Origin: Burkholderia singularis
GTDB taxonomy: Bacteria; Pseudomonadota; Gammaproteobacteria; Burkholderiales; Burkholderiaceae
NCBI RefSeq assembly: GCF_900176645.1
Contig: NZ_FXAN01000050.1
Coordinates: 1 to 64,000, forward strand
Length of the DNA stretch: 64,000 nt
Direction of reading: 5' to 3'
In this document: in pieces, positions 46,601 to 56,052 of the stretch
Numbering within the stretch: position 1 is the stretch's first letter
Layout: each line of letters starts with the position of its first letter
The notes under the pieces: model-generated
The model's input: the letters and a program-made list of their open reading frames with translations, nothing else
The model's database searches: none
Told to the model about the DNA's origin: nothing
Program-made: the position numbers and the translations under genes

Positions 46601-49600
46601 GCGTTCGGCGCCGTCAGCGATACGCCCTTGCCGCCGTGCGCGACGCCCGTACCCTTGACGATCGCGTAGACGTCGTCGCCATCCGCGAGTGCGACGTCGA
46701 GCGGCTTGAGCACGATCACGCCGACGCCTTCGGCGCGCACGAAGCCGTCCGCGCCCGCCTGAAACGAGCGCGCGCGGCCGGTCGGGCTCAAGAAGCCCAC
46801 CGCGCCGAGATTGATCGCGCCAAGCGGCGACAGCACCAACTGCACGCCGCCCACCAGCGCCTGCTCGCACTCGCCCGCATCGATCGCGCTCATCGCGCGA
46901 TGCAGCGCGACAAGCGACGACGAGCAACCCGTGTCGCAATGCTCGCTCGGCCCGCGCAGGTTCATCAGATGCGACAGGCGGTTGGCGACCATCGACGACG
47001 ACAGCGCCGACGCGACGAGCGGACTGCCCACCGGCAGCTGCGCGGTATATGCATACTCGGATGCGCCGATCGCCATGAACACGCCGGTTCGCCGCTCGGC
47101 AAACGCCTTCGGCGCGATGCCCGCGTCGTCGAGCGCAAGCCACGCGTGCTTGATAAGCAGGCGCTGCTGCGGGTCCATCACGGCGGCTTCGTAAGGAGAC
47201 AGATCGAAGAACAACGGATCGAACGCATAGACGTCGTCGATGAAACCGCCCCACTTCGACAGCGTGCGCGGCGACACGCCGTCGCTTTGGCCGAAGCACG
47301 CGCGCCAGTCCCAGCGCTCGGCCGGCACTTCGCCCGTGCAATCGACGCCTGCCTCGATGTTGCGCCAGAACGCGTCGAGCGACGGCGCGCCTGGAAATTG
47401 CCCGCTCATGCCGACAATCGCGAGATCACGGCGGCGCGGCGCGCGGGATCCGGGCGACGCGTCGCGCTCGGGCGACGCGCCCGATGCGGCGGCCACGCTC
47501 TCGGCTGCGACGCGCTCGGTCCGCGGCGCGGCCGGTTCGACGGCGCGCGCCGCCGCGTCTTCCCGCGGGCTGCGCGCATCGCCGCTCGGCCCGCGCGCGC
47601 ACGATACCGACCTGTGCTCGCCGGGCGTCCCGTCGAGCCCGACGTATGCGGCTGCGGCGGTTGCCGTCGGGGCAGCGCCGGTTTCGGCGGTTTCGGCGGT
47701 TTCGGCAACTTTGCAGACTGCGCCGTCGCGCTCGACCGGACGTATCTCGTGCTCGCTGTGCGTGCGCACCTGCGCGACATGCCGCGCGAGCTTGTTTAGC
47801 GTGTTGAATTCGAATAACGCACCGGCGACGAGTTCGACGCCCAGCGCGTCGTTGATCTGCTGCACGAGCTTCACGCCGACTATCGAATCGAGCCCGTAAT
47901 CGCCAAGCGATTCGTCCGGATCGATATCGGCGGGCCGCTGCTGCAACGCTTCGCAGATGACGCGCAGCAAGACCGCGCGCGCGGCGTCCACGGCGTCGGG
48001 CGACGGCGGCGCGGCGGGCGCCTCCATCGCATGCGCGCGGTCGGCATTGCGTGCCTCGCCGCTGTCGCGGGCATCGCCGCCCGCGAGCGGAACGTCTGCC
48101 ACGCTCGTCGGCGCCGCGCCGCCGCTGGCGGGAGCGGGGGCAGGATCGCCGCCGTCCGCCCAGGCGGAATCGCTGCCGTGCGCATCTTGCGGTGCGCCTG
48201 GGTCGGGCCACGCTTCGTCGTCGCGCCGCGGCCCGATTCCGTAGCCTGCGGCGTCGCCGGTCACGATTTGCAAATCGCTGCCGTGCAGCCGCTCGCAAGG
48301 AAACGCGATGCGCTCGTAGCCCTGATCCAGCAGCACGTCGCGCCAGCTCGCCGCCGACAGCGCCGGGCCGTATGGCTCGCGCAGCTCGCCGTCGCCAAAG
48401 CGCCACCAGCCCTCGAGCAAGCCGAATGTCAGATGCGAGAACAGCGAGTTCCCGGACAGTTCGAGCAACAGCAGGCGACCGCCGTGCTTCATCAGCGACT
48501 GCATGTGCCGAACCGACGTCCGAATGTCCTGCGTCGCATGGACGACGTTCGCGGCGATGACGAACTCGTAGTGCTCGGCGGCGAACCCCTGTTCGAACGG
48601 ATTCTTTTCGAGGTCGAGAATCTTGGTCGTCAGATACGGATGCTCGCCGCGATAGCGCCGCTCGGCGCGCTGCAAAAACAGTTGCGACAGGTCAGTGAAG
48701 CAGTATTCGTCGACATGCGCGGCGAACGGCTTGAGCGCGCGCAGCACATGCTCGCTACAGCTTCCGGTTCCCGCGCCGACTTCCAGCAGCCGGACCCGCG
48801 CGGCGGGGTTCGCGGCGACGATCGCCTCGATTCTCGCCGCGACGAGTGCGGCGACAACCGTGCCGTAATAATGAACGACGGGATTTTCCTTATAGATCGA
48901 TTCGACGAGCGCCATCGAGCTGGCCGAGAAAAACACGTCGGTTGCCTTCTTGCGGCCGGCGAGCACATCGGGCGTCGCTTGCAGCGCAACGTCGATGAAG
49001 CGCGTCACGGACGTCATGAACGGATCGCCCGCCATCCCGGCCCGGGTGGCTTCCCAGCGCGGCCCGCCATTCGCCGCGCGTGCCTCGACGTCCGCCGACA
49101 CGATCAGCGCGTCGCCTTCGATCATCACGTCGTCGCGATCGGCGAGAATCCTGATGCTCGCATCCACCCAGCGCGCGAGATAGTTGCCGCGGCCCAGCGC
49201 CGCGCGCAACGCGTCGAGAGAATAGCGGCCGCGCCGGCCGTCTGCCGCCAAGCCGGCCTCTGCGGCGAACGCGGCGATCTGCCGCCACAGCAGCGCGCAA
49301 AGCAGCGGCGCGATGTCGTCCACCCGGCCGTAAATCACATCGATCATGTCCTGGGCCTGCGTCAGCCCGGCCGGCTGCGGCGCGTCGTGCGCCGGCACGG
49401 CCGCCGGCGCCTTCGCGTGCAGCGCCATGTCGCTGAAGTGCAGCGGCGCAGCGCCGCCCGCATGGACGATGCTGAACGCCGCGAGCCGCTCGAACGGCTG
49501 CGTGAGCAGCATATCGAGCAACGCCATGCCGCTGGCCGGATCGAGCGTGCCGAATCCCGCGCGCGCCAAGTGCCGCCGCGCGCCGTGAGCGTCGTCGCGC

Positions 49601-52600
49601 AGCCGCGGCGTCTCCCAATGCCCCCAGTGGATCACCTTCGCCCGCCCCGCGCCGCGCTGGTTCAATTGATCCGCGAACGACGCAATGAAGGTGCCGCCCG
49701 CCGCATACGCCGCGCAGTTCGGATTCAGATAGAACTCGTTGACCGACGAGAAGAACAGCAGAAAATCGAGCGCGCCGACATCGAACGCGTCGACGAGATT
49801 CAACGCGACCGTCACCTTCGCCGATAGATTCCGCTCGAACGCGTCCGCGCTTTGCCGGTGCAGCGGCTGGTTCTCGTGCAGCATCGCCGCATGCACGACG
49901 CCACGCACGTGCGCAAAGCGCGCGCGGATTTCGTCGCGGGCGCGCGCCAATTGACGCGCATCGGCCGCATCGGCCTGGATATAGACGGGCGCAGGGCCGA
50001 GCGCTTCGAGCCGGCGGATCGCGGCGGTGATCGCGTCATCCTGCGCGCGGCGGCCGATCCACACGAGTTGCGCGCGATGCGCGCGCATCATGTGCTCGCT
50101 CCAGTCCTGGCCGATCGCGCCCGCGCCGCCTACCACCACATAGACACCGCCCTCCCGGCCGCCCGGCGCCGCCCGCGCGACGAGCGCATCGTCGACGGGA
50201 CGCAGCGCCGGGCGGAACCAGTCGCCGCGGCGGCGCGCCCACGGCCGGCCGCCGCGCTCGAACGGCAGCGCGTCGAGCGCGCGCGCCGCCGCTTCGTCAG
50301 CGCCGTCAGCATCATCGAGATCGACGATCCGCGCCCGCCAATGGGGATGCTCGTTGACGACCGTGCCGACGAGGCCATGCACGCCCGCGTGCGTCGCCGT
50401 GACAGGGTCGCCCGCGAGAATCGCGACGGCCCGCCGCGTCACCACCGTCAGCTTTAACGGCTTCGACCCATGCGCGCCGCCGAGCGCGCGCAGGAACGCC
50501 GCGCCCCAGAGCACGCCCCAACGCTGCTGCGCGGCCATCTCGGCCGGCGTGCCGGGCGCGTCGTCAGGCAGCAGCCAGACCCAGTGATCGACGTCCGGAT
50601 GTGCCCGCACCAGCCGCTCCAGCGCAGCGGCGTCACCGTGTTGGCCCGGATCGACGCGCCGCGCGTGCATGAACGGCAGCGGCACCTCGCGCCCGGCGCA
50701 GACCACGACCGTCAAGCCCGCGTCGTGCGTGCCGCCCGGCATGACCGCGCAACGCTCCCAGCACGGCACGGCGGCCACCACGCGGCCGCGCGCGATAGGC
50801 GCAACCGACGTGTTCGATGCAACCGATGCGCGGGCCGCGGCCGCGACCGGCGCGACGCGCGATGCAGGAGCGGCCGTGCTCGACGCCGTGTCGGCATCGC
50901 GTGCGGTGAATGGCATGTCGATGAGTTCCCTTGCGGTAATGAATGGATAAGTCGGAAGATGAACGCGCGGCGGCCGCAGCGGCCCGGGCGCCCAGCGGAC
51001 CTCGCCGCCCGCCGCCCAATGACGGGCGAGCGCGTGCGCATCGTCGTGCGCATCGAGCGTGCCGACGGGCGGCACGCTGCGCTTCGTATCGCCGACGTGG
51101 ACGGCCGCGTCGGCATCGCCTGCGACGAACGACGCCAGCGCACGGCGCACGTCGTCCCAATCGCGCGCGACGATCGCCAAGCGATGCGTCCACGCGACGC
51201 GTCCGGTCTGCAGCGTGTACGCGGCCGCGCGAAAGCCCGGCAGCGGGCCGCAGCGCCGCGCGAAGGCGAGCATCTGCTGCGCGGCGGCGACGAGCTTGTC
51301 GCGCGTCTTCGCCGACAGCACGACGCATGCCGCGCGCGCGCCGGTAGCGGCGCTCGGCGACGTTGACGTTGACGTTGACCGCACATCGTCGGCGCTTCTG
51401 AACAGCGCATGCGCATTGGTGCCGCCGACGCCGAACGAGCTGACCGCGGCATAGCGCGGCTTGCCGTCGCGGCTCGGCCACTCGCGCACGCGCTCGACAA
51501 GCGCGAACGGCGAATGCTCGAGGTCCAGCCGTTTGGCGGGCGCGTCGACGTGCAGTGTCGGCGGAATCATGCCGTGGCGCAGGCTCAGGATCGCCTTGAT
51601 CGCGCCTGCCAACCCCGCCACGGTATCGGTGTGGCCGATGTTGCTTTTGACCGAACCGAGGCCGCAACGCTCGCCGTCGCACGCGAGCGTGCCTGTGTCC
51701 GTGCCGAACGCGTCGCTGAGCGCCGCGAACTCGATCGGGTCGCCGAGCGCCGTGCCGGTGCCGTGCGTCTCCACATAGCCGACGTCGGCGGGCGCGACGC
51801 CCGCGCGCGCGAGCGTGCCTCGGATGACCTCCGCCTGGCCGGCCGCGCTCGGCGCGAAGAAACCGGCCTTCAGCGCGCCGTCGTTGTTGACCTGCACTTC
51901 ATCGAGCCATGCGTAGACGGCGTCGCCGTCCGCGAGCGCGAGCTCGGCGCGCTTGAGCAGCAGCACGGCGACGCCCTCGCCGCCCACCATACCGTCCGCT
52001 GCGTCGTCGAACGCGCGGCACTGGCCGTTGCTCGAGAAATTGAGGCCCGGCTGGTGCAGATAGCCCGCCACCGGCGCGGCGAACACGTTGGCCGCGCCGA
52101 CGAGCGCATAGTCGGCGGCGCCGCTGCGGATGCTTTCGAGCCCCGCCTGGAGCGCGACGAGCGACGACGAGCAATTGGACTGCACGAACACGCTCGGGCC
52201 CGTCAAGCCGAGCTTGTGCGAGATCATCGTGGGAATGCTGCCGCCCTGCGCCATCAGCCAGCGCACGTATTCGTCCGCCTCCTCGATCCAGTACGCGCCG
52301 CGTGCGGCGTCCGTGTCGCCGGATGCACCCTGTCCCGCCGACATATAAACCGCCGTGCGCGGCGCGTCGGACGGCACCTGTCCCGCATCCTCGAACGCAC
52401 GCCATGCATGCATCAGCAAGTGCCGGAATGCCGGGCTCATGAAGCCGGCGTCGCGCGGCGACAAGCCGAAAAACGCGGCATCGAACGCGCCACGGTGCTC
52501 GATCACCGCTTTCGCCGGCACGAAACGCGGATTCCGGCGCGTGGCCTCCGGCACGCCGAGCGCTTCGAGTTCCGCGTCGCTCCAGCGCGTCACGCATGCG

Positions 52601-55600
52601 CGGCCGTTGCAGAGATTCGCCCAGAATGCGTCGACGTCCGCGCTTTCGGCGAATTCGCACGATATGCCGATCACCGCGACACTGCGCGAGCGCGCGTGGC
52701 CGCTCGTCGGCGCACCGGGTGCTTGCGCGGCCGGGCTCGGCCGGGCGTCGCCGGCTACGCGGGCGGCCATGGCCGCGCCGCCGTCGGCATCGGCTTGCTC
52801 CGATGGCGTTGCACACGCGGTCGCGCCCATTTCGTCGAGCACTGCGCCAAGGCGGGCGATCGTCGGATGCCGGAACAGCAAGGTCACTTCGATCTTGCGT
52901 CCGATACGCTCGCCAAGCCGCTGCGCGACCTGCACGGCGCTCACCGAATCCCCGCCGAAATCGAAAAAACCCGCCGCGTCATCGTCGATCGGATAGCCGA
53001 GCACCGCCTCCCAAGCCGCCCGCACGAGCGCCGCGCCCGCGCCGCCCTCTGCGCCGGCGCGCGCGGGCGCAGACGCGGCATCGTCGGCGGTCGGCTGCAG
53101 CGGCCGTTCGATCAGCGCGCGGCGATCGATCTTGCCGTTGGCAGTGGTCGGCAATCGCGTGTCGAACACGATGCGCTGCGGCACCATGTACGCGGGCAAA
53201 TGCAAGCCAAGCTCGGCCTTGAGCGCCGCGGACGACACATCGCCCGCGCGCGGCACCACATACGCGACAAGGCACGGCGGCCGCGACGGCGCCTCGTGCA
53301 GCACGACGGCCGCCGCATCGAGCGTGCCCTGCCGGATCAGGCAAGCCTCGATCTCCTCGACGTCGATCCGGTGGCCGCGCAGCTTGATCTGATGATCGCG
53401 GCGGCCCAGGCAGCGCACGTCGCCGTCGCCGTCGCGCACGGCGAGATCGCCCGTCAGAAACATCCGCTCGCCCGGATGGAACGGATCGTCGACGAACTTC
53501 TCGGCGGTCTGCGCGGGCAGCCGGTGATAGCCCGCCGCGAGCCCCGCGCCCGCGATCGCGAGTTCACCGGGCGCGCCGGGCGGCTGCATCCGGCGGTGCG
53601 CGTTCAACACGTAAAGACGCGTGTTCGCGATCGGCGCGCCGATCGTCACGCGGGACGCGCCGTCGAGCCGCTTCGCGCTCGACCAGATGGTCGTTTCGGT
53701 CGGCCCGTACAGGTTCCAGCAGCGCGCGCCGGATGCGGCGAAGCGCGCGAGCAGCGCGGGCGGCAGCGCCTCGCCGCCGCATAGCACCTTCAATGCGGGC
53801 GACGGATGCCAGCCGACCTGGAACAGCATCTGCCAAGTCGTCGGTGTTGCCTGCATCGCGCTCGGCCGCACCGTCTCGACGAACGTCTTCAGCCGCTCGG
53901 CATCGGCCGCGACGTCCGTATCGCACAGCACGCACTCGGCGCCGCGCACGAGCGGCAGAAACAGTTCGAGCGCGGCGATATCGAAGCTGAAGGTCGTCAG
54001 CGCAAGCATCGTGTCGCCCGCTTGGACGTCGAGCAACTCGCCCATCGCGCCCAGGAAGTTGTTCAGCGCGCGATGCGTGACCATCACGCCCTTGGGCTTG
54101 CCCGTCGAGCCGGACGTATAGATCAGGTACGCCAGCGCGTCGTCGTCGAGCGCGGTCCGTTCCGGCACGACGCTGTCCGCATAAGCGGCGATCCGTTCGC
54201 GCTCGCGATCGACGAAAAGCGTCGGGCAGCCGGGCGTCCAGTCGCGCTCGATCGCCGCCTGCGTGAGCAGCAGCGACGCGCCGCTATCGTCGAGCATGTA
54301 GCGCTGACGCTGCGCCGGGTAGCGCGGATCGAGCGGCACGTAAGCGGCACCGCTCAGCGCGACGCCGAGCGTCGCGCGCAGCAGATCCGGCGAGCGTTCG
54401 ACGCAGATCGCAACCTTCGCGCCGGGGCCGATGCCGCGCGCGCGCAGGTAATTGCCGAGCGCCGTCGCGTCGCGCATCAGTGTCGCGTAGTCCAGCGTGA
54501 CGTCGCCATGGCGAACCGCGATCTTCTGCGGCGCGTGCGCCGCCTGCTTGGCGATCCATTCGACGAAATGCGCGATGCGCGGTATCGGCCGAGCCGTCGC
54601 GTTGCAGCGCTCGATCAGCGCGCGCTCGCCGTCGGTCAGGATGTCGTGATCGGCGAGCGGCCGGGCCGGATGCGCGAGCACGCCGTCGAGCAGATGCAGA
54701 AAATGCGCGACGATCCGCTCGGCGCGCGTGCGATCGTAAAGCTCGCCCGCGTATTTCAGATTGAGCGTCGCGCCGCCCGCGCGTTCGATCACCTCGAGTT
54801 CCAGCTCGTATTCGCCCTCCTGCCGGATGTCGTCGATCATCCGGACGCCGAGCGGCGCCGCGTAATCGCGCTCGATCTGCTCAAGCCAATGGCCGTGCGC
54901 AAAATTCTGATACGCGAACGCGACATCGAAGAGCGGCCGCTGGCGCCCGTCGCGCGGCACCTTCAGGGCCTTCAGCAGCGCCGGAAACGGGTAGTCCGCG
55001 TGTTCGAGCGCGTCGAACAGCGTCTCGCGCAGATCGCGCAGGTAATCGAGCGCCGGGACGTCCTGCACGTTCCGGCTGCGGATCGGCAGCATGTTGACAA
55101 AGTAGCCGACGCAGGCTTCGAAACGCGCCTCGGGCCGGCCGAGCGCCGGCATGCCGACGACGATGTCCGCGCGCTGCGCGTATCGGCTCAGCAGGCCGTT
55201 GAACACGCCGAGATACAGCACCGCCCGTGACACGTCGTGCGCGTCGCAGAACGCGGCGACGCGCGCATGCAGCGCGGGCGGCACGGCTGCCCGCAGGCTG
55301 CGGCCGTCGAACGATGCCTGCTCGCCGCGCGGCTGGTCCGTCGGCAGCGCGAGCGGCGCGGGCGCACCATCGAGCGCGTCGCGCCAATGGTCGAGATGGC
55401 GCTCGCCTTGCGGAGCGTCGAGCATCGCGCGCTGCCAATCGACGAACTCGCGAAACGTCGCGGCGGCCGCCGCCGCGCGAGGCGGCGCGCCACGCAACAG
55501 GTTCAGATACGCATCGAACAGGTCGTTCAGAAACAGCACGGCGGAGGTGCCGTCGAACACGATGTGATGAACGCGGATCAACGCATACCAGCACGCGTCG

Positions 55601-56052
55601 CCGGCGCGATGGATCTCGGCGTCGATCAGCGCATCGCCTTCGAGCGGCAGCGGCCGTTTGGCCGACGCGCGCAGGCGCTCGACCATCTCGCCGCCGCCGG
55701 CGGCGCCCGCGTCGTGCACGCGCAGGCCGAAGCCCTCGGGCGAGCGGGGTTGCAGCGCCGGCTCGCCTTGCACGTCGACGAGCCGGGTCGTCAATAGCGG
55801 ATGCGACGCGAGCGTGTGCCGATAGGCACGCTCCAATGCGGCGACGTCGAGCGGCCGTTCGCAGCGAAACGCGAGCGGAATCACGTAAGCGCCGATGTCG
55901 GGCCAAGTCTTGTGCAAGGCCCACAGGCCCTTCTGCCCGACCGACAGCGGAATCGGCGCAAACGCGAGCAGCGCGCGCTTCAGTTCGTCGGTGGAAATCT
56001 CGCCGGCCCGGTAAGCGGCGGCGAGTTGCGCATGGGTATCGACAGCATTCAT
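40612..56052 (-). CDS. Hybrid NRPS/trans-AT PKS: C-A-PCP / KS-KR-cMT-ACP / KS-ACP / C-A-PCP / KS
   Basis: In 5146 residues: docking helix (1-32); C (33-480, HHIVFDG from 162); A1 (490-985; pocket starts D691, I692, L695; Lys K974); PCP (S1036); KS (1123-1580; C1294, H1430, H1474); KR (1755-2215; Y2116); C-methyltransferase (2225-2600; EVGAGTGS); ACP (S2723); KS (2875-3300; C3043, H3178 in EAHGIAS, H3216); ACP (S3510); C (3575-3995; HHAVFDG from 3703); A2 (4020-4535; K4516); PCP (S4576); KS (4717-5140; C4883, H5018, H5059). A2 has Val-Asp (V4226, D4227) where alpha-amino-acid domains have Asp first, a beta-amino-acid signature. A1 could be glycine-like but is unresolved. The last KS works with DH-ACP on the next protein. 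Its ATG overlaps the previous stop by 4 bases. Confidence 0.93.
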   Translation of the reverse strand: MNAVDTHAQLAAAYRAGEISTDELKRALLAFAPIPLSVGQKGLWALHKTWPDIGAYVIPLAFRCERPLDVAALERAYRHTLASHPLLTTRLVDVQGEPALQPRSPEGFGLRVHDAGAAGGGEMVERLRASAKRPLPLEGDALIDAEIHRAGDACWYALIRVHHIVFDGTSAVLFLNDLFDAYLNLLRGAPPRAAAAAATFREFVDWQRAMLDAPQGERHLDHWRDALDGAPAPLALPTDQPRGEQASFDGRSLRAAVPPALHARVAAFCDAHDVSRAVLYLGVFNGLLSRYAQRADIVVGMPALGRPEARFEACVGYFVNMLPIRSRNVQDVPALDYLRDLRETLFDALEHADYPFPALLKALKVPRDGRQRPLFDVAFAYQNFAHGHWLEQIERDYAAPLGVRMIDDIRQEGEYELELEVIERAGGATLNLKYAGELYDRTRAERIVAHFLHLLDGVLAHPARPLADHDILTDGERALIERCNATARPIPRIAHFVEWIAKQAAHAPQKIAVRHGDVTLDYATLMRDATALGNYLRARGIGPGAKVAICVERSPDLLRATLGVALSGAAYVPLDPRYPAQRQRYMLDDSGASLLLTQAAIERDWTPGCPTLFVDRERERIAAYADSVVPERTALDDDALAYLIYTSGSTGKPKGVMVTHRALNNFLGAMGELLDVQAGDTMLALTTFSFDIAALELFLPLVRGAECVLCDTDVAADAERLKTFVETVRPSAMQATPTTWQMLFQVGWHPSPALKVLCGGEALPPALLARFAASGARCWNLYGPTETTIWSSAKRLDGASRVTIGAPIANTRLYVLNAHRRMQPPGAPGELAIAGAGLAAGYHRLPAQTAEKFVDDPFHPGERMFLTGDLAVRDGDGDVRCLGRRDHQIKLRGHRIDVEEIEACLIRQGTLDAAAVVLHEAPSRPPCLVAYVVPRAGDVSSAALKAELGLHLPAYMVPQRIVFDTRLPTTANGKIDRRALIERPLQPTADDAASAPARAGAEGGAGAALVRAAWEAVLGYPIDDDAAGFFDFGGDSVSAVQVAQRLGERIGRKIEVTLLFRHPTIARLGAVLDEMGATACATPSEQADADGGAAMAARVAGDARPSPAAQAPGAPTSGHARSRSVAVIGISCEFAESADVDAFWANLCNGRACVTRWSDAELEALGVPEATRRNPRFVPAKAVIEHRGAFDAAFFGLSPRDAGFMSPAFRHLLMHAWRAFEDAGQVPSDAPRTAVYMSAGQGASGDTDAARGAYWIEEADEYVRWLMAQGGSIPTMISHKLGLTGPSVFVQSNCSSSLVALQAGLESIRSGAADYALVGAANVFAAPVAGYLHQPGLNFSSNGQCRAFDDAADGMVGGEGVAVLLLKRAELALADGDAVYAWLDEVQVNNDGALKAGFFAPSAAGQAEVIRGTLARAGVAPADVGYVETHGTGTALGDPIEFAALSDAFGTDTGTLACDGERCGLGSVKSNIGHTDTVAGLAGAIKAILSLRHGMIPPTLHVDAPAKRLDLEHSPFALVERVREWPSRDGKPRYAAVSSFGVGGTNAHALFRSADDVRSTSTSTSPSAATGARAACVVLSAKTRDKLVAAAQQMLAFARRCGPLPGFRAAAYTLQTGRVAWTHRLAIVARDWDDVRRALASFVAGDADAAVHVGDTKRSVPPVGTLDAHDDAHALARHWAAGGEVRWAPGPLRPPRVHLPTYPFITARELIDMPFTARDADTASSTAAPASRVAPVAAAARASVASNTSVAPIARGRVVAAVPCWERCAVMPGGTHDAGLTVVVCAGREVPLPFMHARRVDPGQHGDAAALERLVRAHPDVDHWVWLLPDDAPGTPAEMAAQQRWGVLWGAAFLRALGGAHGSKPLKLTVVTRRAVAILAGDPVTATHAGVHGLVGTVVNEHPHWRARIVDLDDADGADEAAARALDALPFERGGRPWARRRGDWFRPALRPVDDALVARAAPGGREGGVYVVVGGAGAIGQDWSEHMMRAHRAQLVWIGRRAQDDAITAAIRRLEALGPAPVYIQADAADARQLARARDEIRARFAHVRGVVHAAMLHENQPLHRQSADAFERNLSAKVTVALNLVDAFDVGALDFLLFFSSVNEFYLNPNCAAYAAGGTFIASFADQLNQRGAGRAKVIHWGHWETPRLRDDAHGARRHLARAGFGTLDPASGMALLDMLLTQPFERLAAFSIVHAGGAAPLHFSDMALHAKAPAAVPAHDAPQPAGLTQAQDMIDVIYGRVDDIAPLLCALLWRQIAAFAAEAGLAADGRRGRYSLDALRAALGRGNYLARWVDASIRILADRDDVMIEGDALIVSADVEARAANGGPRWEATRAGMAGDPFMTSVTRFIDVALQATPDVLAGRKKATDVFFSASSMALVESIYKENPVVHYYGTVVAALVAARIEAIVAANPAARVRLLEVGAGTGSCSEHVLRALKPFAAHVDEYCFTDLSQLFLQRAERRYRGEHPYLTTKILDLEKNPFEQGFAAEHYEFVIAANVVHATQDIRTSVRHMQSLMKHGGRLLLLELSGNSLFSHLTFGLLEGWWRFGDGELREPYGPALSAASWRDVLLDQGYERIAFPCERLHGSDLQIVTGDAAGYGIGPRRDDEAWPDPGAPQDAHGSDSAWADGGDPAPAPASGGAAPTSVADVPLAGGDARDSGEARNADRAHAMEAPAAPPSPDAVDAARAVLLRVICEALQQRPADIDPDESLGDYGLDSIVGVKLVQQINDALGVELVAGALFEFNTLNKLARHVAQVRTHSEHEIRPVERDGAVCKVAETAETAETGAAPTATAAAAYVGLDGTPGEHRSVSCARGPSGDARSPREDAAARAVEPAAPRTERVAAESVAAASGASPERDASPGSRAPRRRDLAIVGMSGQFPGAPSLDAFWRNIEAGVDCTGEVPAERWDWRACFGQSDGVSPRTLSKWGGFIDDVYAFDPLFFDLSPYEAAVMDPQQRLLIKHAWLALDDAGIAPKAFAERRTGVFMAIGASEYAYTAQLPVGSPLVASALSSSMVANRLSHLMNLRGPSEHCDTGCSSSLVALHRAMSAIDAGECEQALVGGVQLVLSPLGAINLGAVGFLSPTGRARSFQAGADGFVRAEGVGVIVLKPLDVALADGDDVYAIVKGTGVAHGGKGVSLTAPNAQGMKTAIAQALERADVPAASLTYVEAHGIASEIGDSIEFQALKSAFGPSSDGQCALGSLKPVIGHAEIASGIAALMKTALALRRRVRPGVPGFEGPGAHVPLERSPFSIRAACRDWPAGPSAVRRAGVHGFGFGGVNAFAVLEESAAAPAAPARDTASRPRLLPLSAKSDASLLGNARALLAYLERSPDVGGAIDALRAFVDGEPNAGLHVGDAAGADWIRATFVGSAAVEALVRTVRDTGDDAMLARLWCGGIDNGAQPPLDGVRRLHLPGYAFDERICRLPPAAGWLALPGGADAAAEPASLGVERAAGERNGADNAGSPFADDSHAELRSMLSALLQLAPQELDFERPIRQYGVDSLLAVMLRNRLNDAYGTRLTLAELTDCRTFAELAERLPATLRRTAKPAVSSGGPGGPDESGDRDYPCSIGQRGLWIEQRHYPARVGYNVPYAFEIDGDVEPERVFAAAGRVFEQHPLLSANFHLDGDALRLRIGTHASPRCTAHPRWSGSPAALTQWLRELARQPFDLERDALLRVDVVPGAAGDQTVVLFTFHHAVFDGSSLPVFLDAFVRCYEAGAHAQLPAMRASYADFAAWQRDWLASADGAHARAFWLRRLGGEREPLRLPGGHDACASGEGGRLTLVADVPAATLDGLDALAARSGASRYCVMLAAFASVLRERGDAARGQNVRIATPFFGRPHERFEDLIGYFVNLLVIPVDARAPHDPVERLRSLQRELLDAFEHGHYPYACLHEALGHPEQPLFDAVFMYQNWIRPMQRRLADTPVRMRPVMDVRQQVDFPLAFEALETARGVTLLCHFDAAVYSTEWIESIRADYLALLARWPAEAARDAGLPAADGLASSDGERAAVDTRALVALFDAQVARTPSGTALIHDGRRLDYASLDAYANRFARAMRAAWPSRAGADRVVALLLEPGFAFVAAALAAWKTGAAYLALDPALPAERLAQMSADSGAALLVTDAVARGRLESGPFWGALPCVDADALDERAAPGMPNASTGAGEPDAGQTCCYVIYTSGSSGKPKGVRGSVRGTLNRLEWGWRAFPYADDDVCCQKTSLNFVDHVAELFSPLLRGIPTLILGDRPLRERGAAWFAAELARHRVTRIVAIPSLLRVLLREPQAARSLASLRLCFSSGEPLPRDLADAFHACCEHAVLVNLYGSSEMSADASCKRVGRDETGIVSIGRPIDGVRMLVVDARGCLCADGVEGEVLVGGLALAEGYAGESAASDTRFVTVDPDGAGPQRCFRSGDLGYRRSDGEFVLIGRRDRQVKVNGQRVEPGEIEAALRAHVSVVDAIVAPGVDGIALEAFVELREPTDGATLRAHLARTLPLALLPGRFYHVAALPRLASGKLDRASVRAADARLLPFDAGATGGAASGDEARALAVVASVLGVPAETLDVDQDFHQLGFDSFRFVRLADALNGAFGTRSTPADFYRHGTTRKWLASVAAAASDRAASAAISAAASGPTATATSTAIHEPTAFATPASSIEPVEPMPADAAITSMASTPALADAAIPVAPPVAAPVAPAAPILAAAPMPGVCAATPVLPAAADGAIAVIGIAGVMPGCDDLDSFWRSLRDGVDLIREAPAERWNWRDYAGQPGGDALRWGGFVNDVDKFSPAFFGLSPLEAEYMDPQHRLFLETAWHALEDAGYAPRSLPERSVGVFVGASSMDYASMLMTRGEVDPLANFGNGHSMIANRVSYLLDLRGPSVALDTACSSSLVAIHEGINAIRRGDCRLAIVGGVNVLLEPRITLSMGRARMLSPSGRCRTFAADADGYVRGEGAGAMILKPLAAALADGDPVHAVIRGSAVNHGGRANSMTAPNPAAQAALVSGLYRRLGIRAGDVSYVETHGTGTPIGDPIEINALKEVWRDASGGPATRCALGAVKTNVGHLEAAAGIAGALKIVLSLRHRTLAPNLHGATPNPYIDLHGTPFHLPSSAAPWPSERGAPRLAGLSSFGIGGTNAHVLFEEFPGNHHAE

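Noticed and set aside
40612..56052. Idea that the cluster is a kirromycin-type elfamycin pathway because of glycine-like and beta-alanine-like A domains
   Set aside because: The module order is different, the decarboxylase is a PLP enzyme rather than PanD-type, and the A1 pocket does not clearly match glycine.
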